DNA of 64,000 nucleotides from Aquimarina mytili (GTDB lineage Bacteria > Bacteroidota > Bacteroidia > Flavobacteriales > Flavobacteriaceae): positions 124,001-188,000 of the forward strand of contig NZ_JAERQJ010000005.1 of assembly GCF_016735115.1 (NCBI RefSeq), in the 5' to 3' direction. Position numbers and translations under genes: made by a program. Each line of letters opens with the position of its first letter. Position 1 is the stretch's first letter. Under the pieces are notes generated by a model. The model saw only the letters and a program-made list of their open reading frames with translations. It was not told the DNA's origin and made no database searches. Below are positions 9,731 through 18,178 of the stretch, one piece after another.

Positions 9731-9750
9731 ATTTTTGCGAAGGCGGAAAT
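9731..9750. repeat. Degraded REP-like palindrome between batC and batD
   Basis: The plus strand reads ATTTTTGCGAAGGCGGAAAT, which folds into an 8-bp stem with two G.U pairs and a GAAG loop. It matches the layout of the widespread palindrome family built on ATTCCTGCGAAGGCAGGAAT, with drift in the stem. The assignment is from memory of that family. Confidence 0.4.
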
Positions 9751-9814
9751 CTTTATACGTCTTATTTATTAAGTAGACTTCAGTCTTCACGGAAATAGAC
9801 AATACTATCTCAAT

Positions 9815-10720
9815 TTACCAGTCTTTATCTGTTTGCACTTTTGACCCTTGAACTTTTTTAGCATTAATCTTATCCTGCACCTTCTTTTCTTCATTATTCA
9901 TGGCTTCGAGCAAACTTTTTACCTGCTGAGGGGACAATTGCCCCTGTACTTGCTGTGGTTGCGACTGTTGATCTTCGGGTTTACCTTCTCCTCCTTTTTG
10001 GTCCTCCTCTTTATCACCTTCATCTTTAGGTTTTCCTTCATCCTCTTTTTCTTCGTCACCTTCATCTTTTTGATCTTCTCCTTGGTCGCCTTTATCATCC
10101 TGATCTCCATCTTTTGGATCCTGCTCTTTATCGCCTTGATCACCTTTTTTCTCTTCCTTGTCGTCTCCCTCTTTCTGATCTTTATTATCCTGGTTTTGAT
10201 CTTTGTCTTGATTTTGATCCCCACCCTGATCATCTTTATTCTGATCGTTTTGTTTTTGTTCTTCTTCCAACATTTTTTTGGCTAACGCTAAATTATATCG
10301 GGTTTCATCATCTTTAGGATTATTTCTCAATGCATTTTTGTACGCTTCTACAGCTTCTTTATATTTTTTTTGCTCCATATAGGTATTCCCTTGATTATGG
10401 AATGCCTTATGTTTTTTCTCTTTAGAAGTTGCCGATTTTGAAGCTTCTGTGTATCGTTGGGTAGCTTCATCATACTTTTCGGAAGTATAATATGCATTGG
10501 CAAGATTATATTTTGCTGTTGGATCTACCGGATTTTTGGCTATAGCTTTACGATATTCTCCTTCCGCTTTAGGAAAATTACCATCTTTGGATAATATTTC
10601 ATTTCCTGTTGCAACAAATTGCTTGGCCTCGGCAATGGTTTGCTCCCTGTCTTCTTCATTTTCTTGCGAAAAAAGGAGACCAAAATGTAAACAAAATATG
10701 AGTATTAAATATTGTTTCAT
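9815..10720 (-). CDS. batC: BatC: TPR protein with charged low-complexity tail
   Basis: This 301-residue protein has a signal peptide (1-18), three to four TPR motifs (about 20-155, e.g. NPVDPTAKYNLANAYY and KAFHNQGNTYMEQKKYKEAV), and a low-complexity Asp/Glu/Lys/Gln/Gly region (about 155-255). It ends with a short conserved helix (LSPQQVKSLLEAMNNEEKKVQ), a usual BatC/BatE-type ending. It is 6 bp downstream of batB. The charged region is probably disordered and may extend through the periplasm. Confidence 0.88.
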   Translation of the reverse strand: MKQYLILIFCLHFGLLFSQENEEDREQTIAEAKQFVATGNEILSKDGNFPKAEGEYRKAIAKNPVDPTAKYNLANAYYTSEKYDEATQRYTEASKSATSKEKKHKAFHNQGNTYMEQKKYKEAVEAYKNALRNNPKDDETRYNLALAKKMLEEEQKQNDQNKDDQGGDQNQDKDQNQDNKDQKEGDDKEEKKGDQGDKEQDPKDGDQDDKGDQGEDQKDEGDEEKEDEGKPKDEGDKEEDQKGGEGKPEDQQSQPQQVQGQLSPQQVKSLLEAMNNEEKKVQDKINAKKVQGSKVQTDKDW

Positions 10721-10726
10721 CTTATT

Positions 10727-11761
10727 TTATTGTTCATTAAAAAGGTTCAGTTTTTTAACCCATGATGTTTTTCTTTCCAAAAAGAAAACATCTAAAAACA
10801 GCAACAACAAGGCTCCTGCTAAAAACCACTGAAACTGATCCTTGAAATCTGCAAATTGTTTGGCTTCAAATTCTTTTTTATCCATATTTTGCAGAATTGT
10901 GGTTACTTCTTCTACAACCTTGCTTGTACTTCTACCATCAATGTATGTGCCATTTGCTTCATTAGCGATTTCCTGCAAAGTTGTCGTGTTTAGCTTGGTA
11001 ATCACAGTAGCACCTTGTCGATCCTTTTTGTATCGTTGTACTATACCATTACGTTTTATTGGAATTGGCCCTCCTTTTTCGGACCCTACTCCAATAGTAA
11101 AGATTTTAATTCCTTCTTTTGAAGCTTCTTCAGCAATAGAAGCTACATTACCCTCATGATCTTCACCATCACTAACAAGAAACAAGACTCTATTAGTTTG
11201 TTCTTCGTCATTATAGTATGTTTTTGCCAACTCTATAGCTTCATAAATTGCGGTTCCTTGTGAAGAAAGCATATCGGTATTCATGGCCTGTAGAAACATC
11301 TTACCCGATGCATAATCGGTCGTAATAGGAAGTTGTGGAAAGGCACTTCCGGCATAAGCTATAATTCCAATACGATCACTAGCCAGATTATTGATAATTT
11401 GAGTGATCAACTGTTTGGATTTTTCTAATCGGTTAGGCGCTATATCCTCGGCCAACATACTTTTTGATACGTCTATGGCAAAAACCACATCTACTCCTTC
11501 GCGTTTTACGGTTTCGAGCTTAGTCCCTATTTTAGGATTCACTAAAGCTACCACCATACACGCCAATGCTATACTAATCAGAAATATTTTTAAAATAGAT
11601 TTAAAAATAGATTGATCCGGACTTAATTTTTTTAACAACGCTGCATCAGCAAACTTCTTCTGGGTGGTTTTTTTCCACACTAACACCCCTATAAACAACA
11701 GTATTAATACTGGAATACCCAATAACAACCAGAAATATATTTTTTCTTCTAATAAGTACAT
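10727..11761 (-). CDS. batB: BatB: von Willebrand factor A membrane protein
   Basis: This 344-residue protein has two N-terminal transmembrane helices (about 9-29 and 55-75), a VWA domain (about 90-290) with an intact metal-binding MIDAS motif DVSKS (97-101), and a C-terminal membrane helix near 315-332. This is the layout of BatA/BatB. It is separated from batA by an inserted flavodoxin-like gene, whose stop lies 15 bp upstream. The VWA domain probably binds Bat partners in a metal-dependent manner. Confidence 0.93.
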   Translation of the reverse strand: MYLLEEKIYFWLLLGIPVLILLFIGVLVWKKTTQKKFADAALLKKLSPDQSIFKSILKIFLISIALACMVVALVNPKIGTKLETVKREGVDVVFAIDVSKSMLAEDIAPNRLEKSKQLITQIINNLASDRIGIIAYAGSAFPQLPITTDYASGKMFLQAMNTDMLSSQGTAIYEAIELAKTYYNDEEQTNRVLFLVSDGEDHEGNVASIAEEASKEGIKIFTIGVGSEKGGPIPIKRNGIVQRYKKDRQGATVITKLNTTTLQEIANEANGTYIDGRSTSKVVEEVTTILQNMDKKEFEAKQFADFKDQFQWFLAGALLLLFLDVFFLERKTSWVKKLNLFNEQ

Positions 11762-11776
11762 CTTTCTTTATACTTT

Positions 11777-12286
11777 TTATTTTTTCAAGGTTAATGCAAA
11801 GGCATTTATTTTTTCTTTTACCTCAATTGGGATGTTCTTATTTTCTACCCAGGTATGAATATCTCCCAAATAATTCATCCCAAGATATTTAGCACTTCTT
11901 GAAAAAGGTAAATTAAACTCCTTTGGTCTATCATTATCATTACTGCAACTTATAACTGCCATATTTTTACCGCGCAGCATTCTTCCGAAATCTTTTTCTT
12001 TATATAAGAAGTCTGAAATCCTATCTAAAAACGTTTTCATGATACCACTCATTGTATACCAATACACCGGAGTCGCAAAAATTATAGTTTGATAATTTTG
12101 AACTATACCCTTAAATAGGAAATTAAAATCATCACCCTCATTTATAAAATCATAATCAAAATGACCAATATCTTTTTGATTTAAGTCTATAATCTCAAAA
12201 CCCGTTACGTCTTTCATATAGGATACTACATTAAACGTATCTCCATTACTTCTTGAACTTCCTAATATGATGATTCCTTTACTCAA
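11777..12286 (-). CDS. Flavodoxin-like NAD(P)H-dependent FMN reductase inside the bat operon
   Basis: This 169-residue protein has the flavodoxin-like fold of NAD(P)H-dependent FMN reductases and related quinone reductases. It shows a phosphate-binding loop GSSRSNGDT (9-17) after the first beta strand and the isoalloxazine-side motif TPVYWYTMSGIMKTFLDR (72-89). No signal peptide is present, so it is cytoplasmic. It lies 4 bp after batA and 15 bp before batB, squarely inside the operon. It may link flavin or quinone redox chemistry to the Bat complex, or be a passenger; the sequence does not decide. Confidence 0.88.
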   Translation of the reverse strand: MSKGIIILGSSRSNGDTFNVVSYMKDVTGFEIIDLNQKDIGHFDYDFINEGDDFNFLFKGIVQNYQTIIFATPVYWYTMSGIMKTFLDRISDFLYKEKDFGRMLRGKNMAVISCSNDNDRPKEFNLPFSRSAKYLGMNYLGDIHTWVENKNIPIEVKEKINAFALTLKK

Positions 12287-12290
12287 ATCC

Positions 12291-13298
12291 TTAAATAAAA
12301 CTTCTAAACACTGTATATCTCAATAAAAACTCTACAAAAACTAACAATCCAGCTAACAATACCAATGATCTAAATTTTTCTTCGTAATTATAGAATTTGA
12401 ATTCTTCGATATCTGTTTTTTCTAATTTATCTATTTCCTGATAAATTTGTTCTAATTTTTTGTTATTTGTTGCTCTAAAATATTTACCTCCGGTAGCTTT
12501 TGCTATTTCTTTCAGTAAATCTTCGTCAATTTCTACCTGTACCCTGCCGTATTGAAAAGACCCATTAGGTAAAATTGCTACCGGCGCCAATGCCATTCCA
12601 TTAGTTCCTATGCCAATGGTGTAGGTTTTTATACCATATTCTACTGCTAATTCTGATGCAATTTTGGGATCTATAAAACCTGCATTATTAGATCCATCAG
12701 TAAGTAATATGATCACTTTACTTTTGGCTTTACTATCTTTTAGTCGATTTACTGAGGTAGCCAATCCCATACCTATTGCAGTTCCATTTTCTAGTACATT
12801 GTCGTATTTTACATCTTTCATACTCCCCAAAACAATAGATTTATCACTAGTTATGGGTGTTTTTGTGAAACTTTCTCCTGCATATACTACTAAACCAATA
12901 CGATCATTAGGTCGATCTTTGATAAATTCTGCCGCAACATCTTTTAAGGCTTCTAATCGATTTGGTCTAAGATCTTTTGCCAACATACTGGCCGAAACAT
13001 CGATAGCCATAACAATATCAATCCCTTTGGTCGTTTTTGTCTTTGTAGAAACATCTACCGTCCTAGGTCTTGCCAACGCTATAATGATCAAAGACAGGGC
13101 AATGAGCCTAATCAGGAACAAAGTTGGTTTAAGCTTAGTTAACCAGCTTGCCGAAGCTTTGAAGCCTTTTATGCTAGAGATTTTTAAAGCCGCTTGTTGT
13201 TTGTTACGTTTCCATATGTACCAGGCGATTGCCAATGGTAGTAGTAAAAACAACCAAAAAAACTGCGGATTTTCAAATACAAAATTTTCAAACATCAT
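12291..13298 (-). CDS. batA: BatA: von Willebrand factor A membrane protein
   Basis: This 335-residue protein has N-terminal membrane helices (about 12-29 and 58-76), a VWA domain (about 92-290) with the MIDAS motif DVSAS (100-104), and a C-terminal helix near 312-330. Its start codon overlaps the stop of the upstream gene (ATGA), which points to translational coupling. It resembles BatB in architecture but not closely in sequence, as expected for BatA/BatB pairs. In the family these proteins form an inner-membrane complex. Confidence 0.93.
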   Translation of the reverse strand: MMFENFVFENPQFFWLFLLLPLAIAWYIWKRNKQQAALKISSIKGFKASASWLTKLKPTLFLIRLIALSLIIIALARPRTVDVSTKTKTTKGIDIVMAIDVSASMLAKDLRPNRLEALKDVAAEFIKDRPNDRIGLVVYAGESFTKTPITSDKSIVLGSMKDVKYDNVLENGTAIGMGLATSVNRLKDSKAKSKVIILLTDGSNNAGFIDPKIASELAVEYGIKTYTIGIGTNGMALAPVAILPNGSFQYGRVQVEIDEDLLKEIAKATGGKYFRATNNKKLEQIYQEIDKLEKTDIEEFKFYNYEEKFRSLVLLAGLLVFVEFLLRYTVFRSFI

Positions 13299-14890
13299 TC
13301 TTTGGCATTTTTAAGTTCTACAGAATTAAGAATGCGCTGTGCAACATCTTTCGCGTAGCGATCTTCTTCGTCGTATACCAGAGTGATTTGCTGAAACCCT
13401 CCATTCTCGGCAAAATTTAGCATCAGATACTCCTTTTTTTGTTCTTTTTGCGTAACTGTATTTTTTACCACAAGATTTCCAAACACCTTAACGCCTTTTG
13501 CGCCACCCAAGGTTTCATACTCTTCCTCTTTAACCGAGATATTTTTTGCTCCTTTAGATTCGAAATTTCCTACTACACCATCTACAACCTCGTCTAATTT
13601 CACTTCGGTGGGTTGATTATACAAAACTGTCGAAACCACAATCTGAAAATTCCCTTCAAGACTACCATACACAAAGGTTTCGTTTCCTTTTAGGGTTTGT
13701 CTTTGCTGATCTGTCATTTGGTAGACATTACGTATCAACACTCTAGGAGTAGAGATAGTGACAGGTGGTGATCCATATGCACTTGAAATCCACTCTGCAT
13801 CTGCCAATTCTTTGGTAGGATGCCCAAATATAGAATCTACAACTACATCGTATCCTTTACTATAAATAAAGATTCCTAATGTAATAGCAATTACTCCAAC
13901 ACCGGCAAGACTTCCAAATATGATTTTCTGTCTTTGTTTCTTTTGGGCAACTGCTTTTCTATATTCTTCATCTGCCAACAACTCTTCTTCTGTGGGCTCC
14001 GGGATTGCTTCTTTGGTTTCATTTATTACACGCTCGATCACATTGCGATCTGCTTTTGCGGTACCTAAATCGGGTTTTGATCTGGCAAATTTGGCCATAT
14101 CAGCAGTTTTAAGAACACTTTTTAGTTCTTCAATAATATGTTTGTCAAGGTTTAGAGCTCCTGATTTTATTTCTTCATCAAGGCGAATAATAAGTTCGTC
14201 TGTAGTACTTTCTAAAGCATGATCATATACTTCTTCATCAATATATCTACGAGCAGTTTCACTTAATTGCGAATAGTATTCTTTATGTGAATCTTGTTCT
14301 AATAAATGAGATTCATCAATTCTCTGAAGCGCTAACATGGCTTTTTCATAGGGCGGAAGCTCTTCTTCTTTTGCTGCTTTCTTCTTTTTTCTTCTACGAA
14401 GTAGAAAAACAACTCCTCCAATAATAAGTAAAGGAAGGCCTATTAGTAATAACCATTTTTTCCAATTGAAAGGAAATTTAGCTTCAACATCCTCTAGAGG
14501 CTTGATGGCATACATTTTTTGTTTGGTAGTATCCACCAACACATCTCTCACCTCAACTTTTAAGGAATCTGTAAAAAACACCTGATCTCCAACCATCACT
14601 TTTTGCCTTGGTATGGTGTAATACCCCGAATCAAATTGTGTCAATCCATATTCTTTGGTAAGCCCCAGTCGACCTCCATTTTTTGCAGTATCTATGGTAT
14701 AAGATTCAATGACTTCTAAAGGAGTAAATGCCTTTCTATCTGGGAAAATCACAATCTGTGTAGAGTCGACTTCGACCTGCATTTTGTATCGAATCTCTTC
14801 TCCTATTTGAATAGAAGTTGAATCTATAGTTGCAGAGACTTGGGCCACACCCATTGTAGTCAAAAGTAACATGAAGGACATTAACAACAT
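13295..14890 (-). CDS. BatD-like / DUF4381-like two-helix membrane protein of the bat operon
   Basis: An exported beta-rich N-terminal domain resembles BatD domains. It is followed by a membrane helix (WLLLIGLPLLIIGGVVFLL) and an Arg/Lys stop-transfer, a helical cytoplasmic region, a second membrane helix and a C-terminal domain. The frame is open up to 14959, but that ATG lies in a heptamer repeat block and gives an odd N-terminus. The Met at 14890 (MLLMSFMLLLTTMGVAQ) starts a clean signal peptide and is preferred here; the Met at 14929 is a third option. It overlaps batA by 4 bp. Confidence 0.8.
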   Translation of the reverse strand: MLLMSFMLLLTTMGVAQVSATIDSTSIQIGEEIRYKMQVEVDSTQIVIFPDRKAFTPLEVIESYTIDTAKNGGRLGLTKEYGLTQFDSGYYTIPRQKVMVGDQVFFTDSLKVEVRDVLVDTTKQKMYAIKPLEDVEAKFPFNWKKWLLLIGLPLLIIGGVVFLLRRRKKKKAAKEEELPPYEKAMLALQRIDESHLLEQDSHKEYYSQLSETARRYIDEEVYDHALESTTDELIIRLDEEIKSGALNLDKHIIEELKSVLKTADMAKFARSKPDLGTAKADRNVIERVINETKEAIPEPTEEELLADEEYRKAVAQKKQRQKIIFGSLAGVGVIAITLGIFIYSKGYDVVVDSIFGHPTKELADAEWISSAYGSPPVTISTPRVLIRNVYQMTDQQRQTLKGNETFVYGSLEGNFQIVVSTVLYNQPTEVKLDEVVDGVVGNFESKGAKNISVKEEEYETLGGAKGVKVFGNLVVKNTVTQKEQKKEYLMLNFAENGGFQQITLVYDEEDRYAKDVAQRILNSVELKNAKE

Positions 14891-14933
14891 CCCTCTAACC
14901 CCATTCGAAGGGAGAAAAGAATTTCTCATTTTT

Positions 14934-14968
14934 TTAATTCGTAATTCGTAATTCTTCATTCGTAATTC
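14934..14968. repeat. Heptamer tandem repeat block in the bat operon (5 units)
   Basis: Five consecutive 7-bp units on the plus strand: TTAATTC, GTAATTC, GTAATTC, TTCATTC, GTAATTC. The block fills the gap next to the DUF58 stop at 14973 and overlaps the longest possible reading of the downstream gene. Confidence 0.8.
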
Positions 14969-14972
14969 TATA

Positions 14973-15839
14973 CTATCCTCTTCTTTTAAAATAACCTAAT
15001 AGTTTCTTTACATAGCTTTCATCTATTCGGCTACTTAATGAACCTGCACCACTACGGGTAAAACTATCTTTAAAATAATTTACCCTGTCCTGATAATATT
15101 TGCTATACTGTAACCGTGTTTTTTTAGAACTTGTATTGACCAGTAAAAGTTCTCCAGTTTCTTCATCTTCCATTTGTACCATCCCAAGATTAGGAATTTC
15201 TTCTTCTCGTCGATCATACACTCGTATTCCGGTCACATCATGTTTGCCTCCCACTATTTTGAGTGTTTGTTGATAATCGTCTGCAATAAAATCTGAAAGC
15301 ACAAAAACGATGGCTTTCTTTTTCATCACGTTAGAAAAAAACTTTAGGGCTTCGGTTATGTTTGTCTTTTTACTTTTGGGCTCAAACTCTAATAATTCTC
15401 TTATAATTCGTAGTACATGAGACCTTCCTTTCTTTGGCGGAATAAAAAGTTCTATTTCATCTGTGAAAAGAATTAGTCCGATTTTATCATTATTCTGCGT
15501 TGCCGAAAAAGCTAATGTTGCTGCAATTTCTGTTATTATTCCTTTCTTAAATTGTTCTTGTGTACCAAATAATTGGGACCCCGAAACATCAACCATGAGC
15601 ATCATGGTTAACTCTCGTTCTTCTTCAAAAACTTTTATATAGGGTTCATTATATCGGGCAGTTACATTCCAATCGATATTACGGACATCATCTCCAAATT
15701 GATATTGGCGCACCTCGCTAAAGGTCATCCCACGACCTTTGAAGGTAGAATGATATTCACCCCCAAAAATATGATCGCTCAGGCGACGGGTTTTTATTTC
15801 AATTTTTCGAACTTTCTTTAGTAACTCCTTAGTATCCAT
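14973..15839 (-). CDS. DUF58 (vWA-like) protein of the moxR-bat operon
   Basis: This 288-residue DUF58 protein has the family signature from R44 to R62 (RQYQFGDDVRNIDWNVTAR) and a vWA-type DVSGS at 84-88. No membrane helix or signal peptide is seen, so it is cytoplasmic. DUF58 proteins regularly follow MoxR ATPases and are thought to act with them as a chaperone or metal-loading unit for VWA partners. It lies 76 bp after moxR; that gap is almost entirely a heptamer repeat element. Confidence 0.93.
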   Translation of the reverse strand: MDTKELLKKVRKIEIKTRRLSDHIFGGEYHSTFKGRGMTFSEVRQYQFGDDVRNIDWNVTARYNEPYIKVFEEERELTMMLMVDVSGSQLFGTQEQFKKGIITEIAATLAFSATQNNDKIGLILFTDEIELFIPPKKGRSHVLRIIRELLEFEPKSKKTNITEALKFFSNVMKKKAIVFVLSDFIADDYQQTLKIVGGKHDVTGIRVYDRREEEIPNLGMVQMEDEETGELLLVNTSSKKTRLQYSKYYQDRVNYFKDSFTRSGAGSLSSRIDESYVKKLLGYFKRRG

Positions 15840-15844
15840 TTTTT

Positions 15845-15915
15845 CAGTTTGCAGTTTGCAGTCAGTTTTTATCGGTATCCAGAAAGCTACTGCTTACTAA
15901 ATACTGATTACTGAT
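15845..15915. repeat. Heptamer repeat element with inverted ends between moxR and DUF58
   Basis: Three plus-strand units (CAGTTTG, CAGTTTG, CAGTCAG; 15845-15865) face four units (TACTGCT, TACTAAA, TACTGAT, TACTGAT; 15888-15915) across a 22-bp centre. The CAGT and ACTG cores are inverted relative to each other. The last unit abuts the moxR stop codon at 15916-15918, and the first lies 5 bp from the DUF58 start. Confidence 0.8.
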
Positions 15916-16917
15916 TTATGGTACTTCAACTTCATTTACAATCTTATTAATGATATCTTCTGAAGTTACATTTTCGGCTTCAGCTTCATAGGTGATACCG
16001 ATACGGTGGCGTAATACATCATGAATTACAGCACGCACATCTTCTGGAATCACGTATCCTCTTCGTTTTATAAATGCATAACATTTTGCCGCTGTTGCTA
16101 AATTGATACTACCACGGGGTGATGCTCCAAAATTAATTAGTGGTTTTAGTTCTTCTAAACCATATTTTTCTGGATAACGCGTAGCAAAAATGATATCTAA
16201 GATGTACTTTTCGATCTTTTCATCCATATACACTTCGCGAACGGCTTGTTGAGCATTAAGAATTTGCTCTAGAGAAACCACAGGGTTTACCTGTTCAAAA
16301 GATCCTTTTAGGTTGGCTCTAATAATAAGTTGCTCTTCATCTAATTTTGGATAATCGATAACAGTTTTTAACATAAAACGGTCTACCTGCGCTTCTGGCA
16401 AAGGATAGGTTCCTTCTTGCTCCACTGGGTTTTGTGTAGCCATTACCAAAAACGGTTTGTCTAGTACAAAAGTTTCATCTCCTATCGTTACTTGCTTTTC
16501 TTGCATTGCCTCTAGTAGAGCACTTTGCACTTTTGCAGGAGCACGGTTAATCTCATCAGCTAAGACAAAATTTGCGAAAATCGGACCTTTCTTGATAGAG
16601 AAATCATTCTCTTTCATATTAAAAATCAAAGTACCTACAACATCGGCTGGTAACAAATCCGGAGTAAACTGAATACGGCTAAAACTACCATGAACAGCTT
16701 TGGATAGGGTGTTAATCGCTAGAGTTTTTGCTAATCCGGGAACACCTTCAAGCAAAATATGTCCTTGTCCTAATAATCCTATAAGCAGACGCTCTACCAT
16801 GTGTTTCTGACCCACAATTACCTTATTCATTTCCATGGTCAGCAAATCCACAAAAGCAGATTCTTTTTCTATTTTTTGGTTGATTGAAGCAATATCAATA
16901 GCACTATTTTCTTCCAT
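15916..16917 (-). CDS. MoxR-family AAA+ ATPase
   Basis: This 333-residue protein is a MoxR-type AAA+ ATPase (AAA_3). The Walker A loop is GVPGLAKT (58-65), the Walker B with flanking helix is VLADEINRAPAKVQSALLEAMQE, sensor 1 is MATQNP and the Arg-finger region is LPEAQVDRF. It is the first gene of the bat operon, followed by DUF58. MoxR proteins act as chaperones that activate or remodel VWA-domain partners, here probably BatA and BatB. Confidence 0.95.
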   Translation of the reverse strand: MEENSAIDIASINQKIEKESAFVDLLTMEMNKVIVGQKHMVERLLIGLLGQGHILLEGVPGLAKTLAINTLSKAVHGSFSRIQFTPDLLPADVVGTLIFNMKENDFSIKKGPIFANFVLADEINRAPAKVQSALLEAMQEKQVTIGDETFVLDKPFLVMATQNPVEQEGTYPLPEAQVDRFMLKTVIDYPKLDEEQLIIRANLKGSFEQVNPVVSLEQILNAQQAVREVYMDEKIEKYILDIIFATRYPEKYGLEELKPLINFGASPRGSINLATAAKCYAFIKRRGYVIPEDVRAVIHDVLRHRIGITYEAEAENVTSEDIINKIVNEVEVP

Positions 16918-17106
16918 CTAATTTATTTTTTTAAAGCCGTGAATTTACTATTCATAATTAAACATTGCAAATTGTCGAAATAATTTTCGCTCTCTTGTTA
17001 ATTCTTGGTTAAATGTACTTCTTTAAGGAGTGTCTTCCCATAAATTTTAGAGTATATTTAAACTATTTTTACAAAAAAACTAGACATAGCAATATTCATC
17101 ATTTTC

Positions 17107-17319
17107 ATGATGAGTTTATCAAAAGACGAAACATCCATATTAGTGTTGCAATTTTTTAAAACTATGAAAGGACTATCTTTTTTCTCATACCTAATAGCAG
17201 GATTTTTCTTTATTGCCGCATTTGACGCATACGGTAACCAAAATTATCAATCTATGCTCATTTATGGGGTAATTGGTTTGGCTTTTATTTTAATTAAAAT
17301 CTTCAAAAACAAGGAGTGA
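17107..17319 (+). CDS. Small two-helix membrane protein
   Basis: This 70-residue protein is not recognised. Two hydrophobic helices (about 22-40 and 48-63) are joined by a short polar loop, and it ends in a Lys-rich tail. An internal Met at residue 20 is an alternative start that keeps both helices. It precedes the SDR gene by 22 bp, and the two may be cotranscribed. Codon use looks like that of its neighbours. Moderate confidence because of its size. Confidence 0.5.
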   Translation: MMSLSKDETSILVLQFFKTMKGLSFFSYLIAGFFFIAAFDAYGNQNYQSMLIYGVIGLAFILIKIFKNKE

Positions 17320-17341
17320 AATATTATTCTTAACAATCCAT

Positions 17342-18094
17342 ATGAAAACAGCATTAATTACCGGAGCCACTAGCGGAATTGGAAAATCAACCGCAATAGC
17401 ACTGGCAAAACATAATATCAATCTCATTTTGTGTGGCCGAAGGCAAGAACGGTTAAAAGAACTGCAAAATGAGCTCAGCAAAACTGTAAACGTTCACATA
17501 CTTAGTTTTGATGTTCGAGAAAAAGAAGCCGTTTTCTCTGCTATAGAAAGTCTTCCCGAAGCATTCAGTCAAATTGATATTCTGATCAATAATGCGGGTA
17601 ATGCTCATGGCCTTGATCCAATACAAACTGGTAGTATTGATGATTGGGATGCTATGATTGATATTAATGTAAAAGGATTGTTGTATGTTTCAAAGGCAAT
17701 AATTCCAAAATTGGTTGCTCAAAAATCAGGGCACATCATCAACATTGGTTCTATTGCAGGAAAAGAAGTATATCCCAATGGTAATGTATATTGTGCCAGT
17801 AAACATGCTGTAGATGCATTAAACAAAGGGATGCAGGTTGACCTTAATCCGTATGGTATCAAAGTAGGAGCCATTCATCCTGGTTTGGTTGAAACCGAAT
17901 TTAGTACTGTGCGTTTTAAAGGTGATGATGAACGCGCTGACACCATATACCAGGGCTATGATCCATTAACTCCAGAAGATATTGCAGATATTATTGGTTT
18001 TGTAGTGACAAGGCCTTATCATGTTAACATTGCCGATCTTGTTGTATTTCCAACAGCGCAAGCTAGTAGCACCATCGTTAAAAAAAGTTTATAA
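17342..18094 (+). CDS. Short-chain dehydrogenase/reductase (YdfG-like)
   Basis: This 250-residue protein is a classical SDR. The nucleotide-binding motif TGATSGIG is at 7-14, NNAG at 83-86, and the catalytic Ser137, Tyr150 and Lys154 (GSIAG; YCASK) are intact. C31-G-R-R after the second strand favours NADP(H). Sequence features resemble the YdfG group, which oxidises L-allo-threonine, serine and 3-hydroxy acids and reduces malonic semialdehyde; that substrate assignment is by family likeness only. Confidence 0.92.
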   Translation: MKTALITGATSGIGKSTAIALAKHNINLILCGRRQERLKELQNELSKTVNVHILSFDVREKEAVFSAIESLPEAFSQIDILINNAGNAHGLDPIQTGSIDDWDAMIDINVKGLLYVSKAIIPKLVAQKSGHIINIGSIAGKEVYPNGNVYCASKHAVDALNKGMQVDLNPYGIKVGAIHPGLVETEFSTVRFKGDDERADTIYQGYDPLTPEDIADIIGFVVTRPYHVNIADLVVFPTAQASSTIVKKSL

Positions 18095-18178
18095 TTTCTT
18101 TATTCTCATTGCATTGCAGACCCAATAAAAATAGCTAAGTTTATCTGGGGAAAAGTTTCAATTGCAATTAGGAAAAGA

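Noticed and set aside
9848..10285. Plus-strand frame of 145 codons rich in Phe/Leu/Ile, apparently a membrane protein
   Set aside because: It is the complement of the Asp/Glu/Lys/Gln-rich low-complexity part of batC. Such complements give long hydrophobic frames by composition alone.
12664..13314. Plus-strand frame of 216 codons opposite batA
   Set aside because: It lies fully antisense to a gene with intact VWA motifs and has no recognisable domain.
14891..14959. N-terminal extension of the BatD-like protein
   Set aside because: The extra residues are encoded by a heptamer repeat and by sequence before a clean signal peptide. The start at 14890 was preferred.
14934..15915. CRISPR array
   Set aside because: The 7-bp units are contiguous, with no spacers of constant length and no cas genes, so they are not CRISPR repeats.
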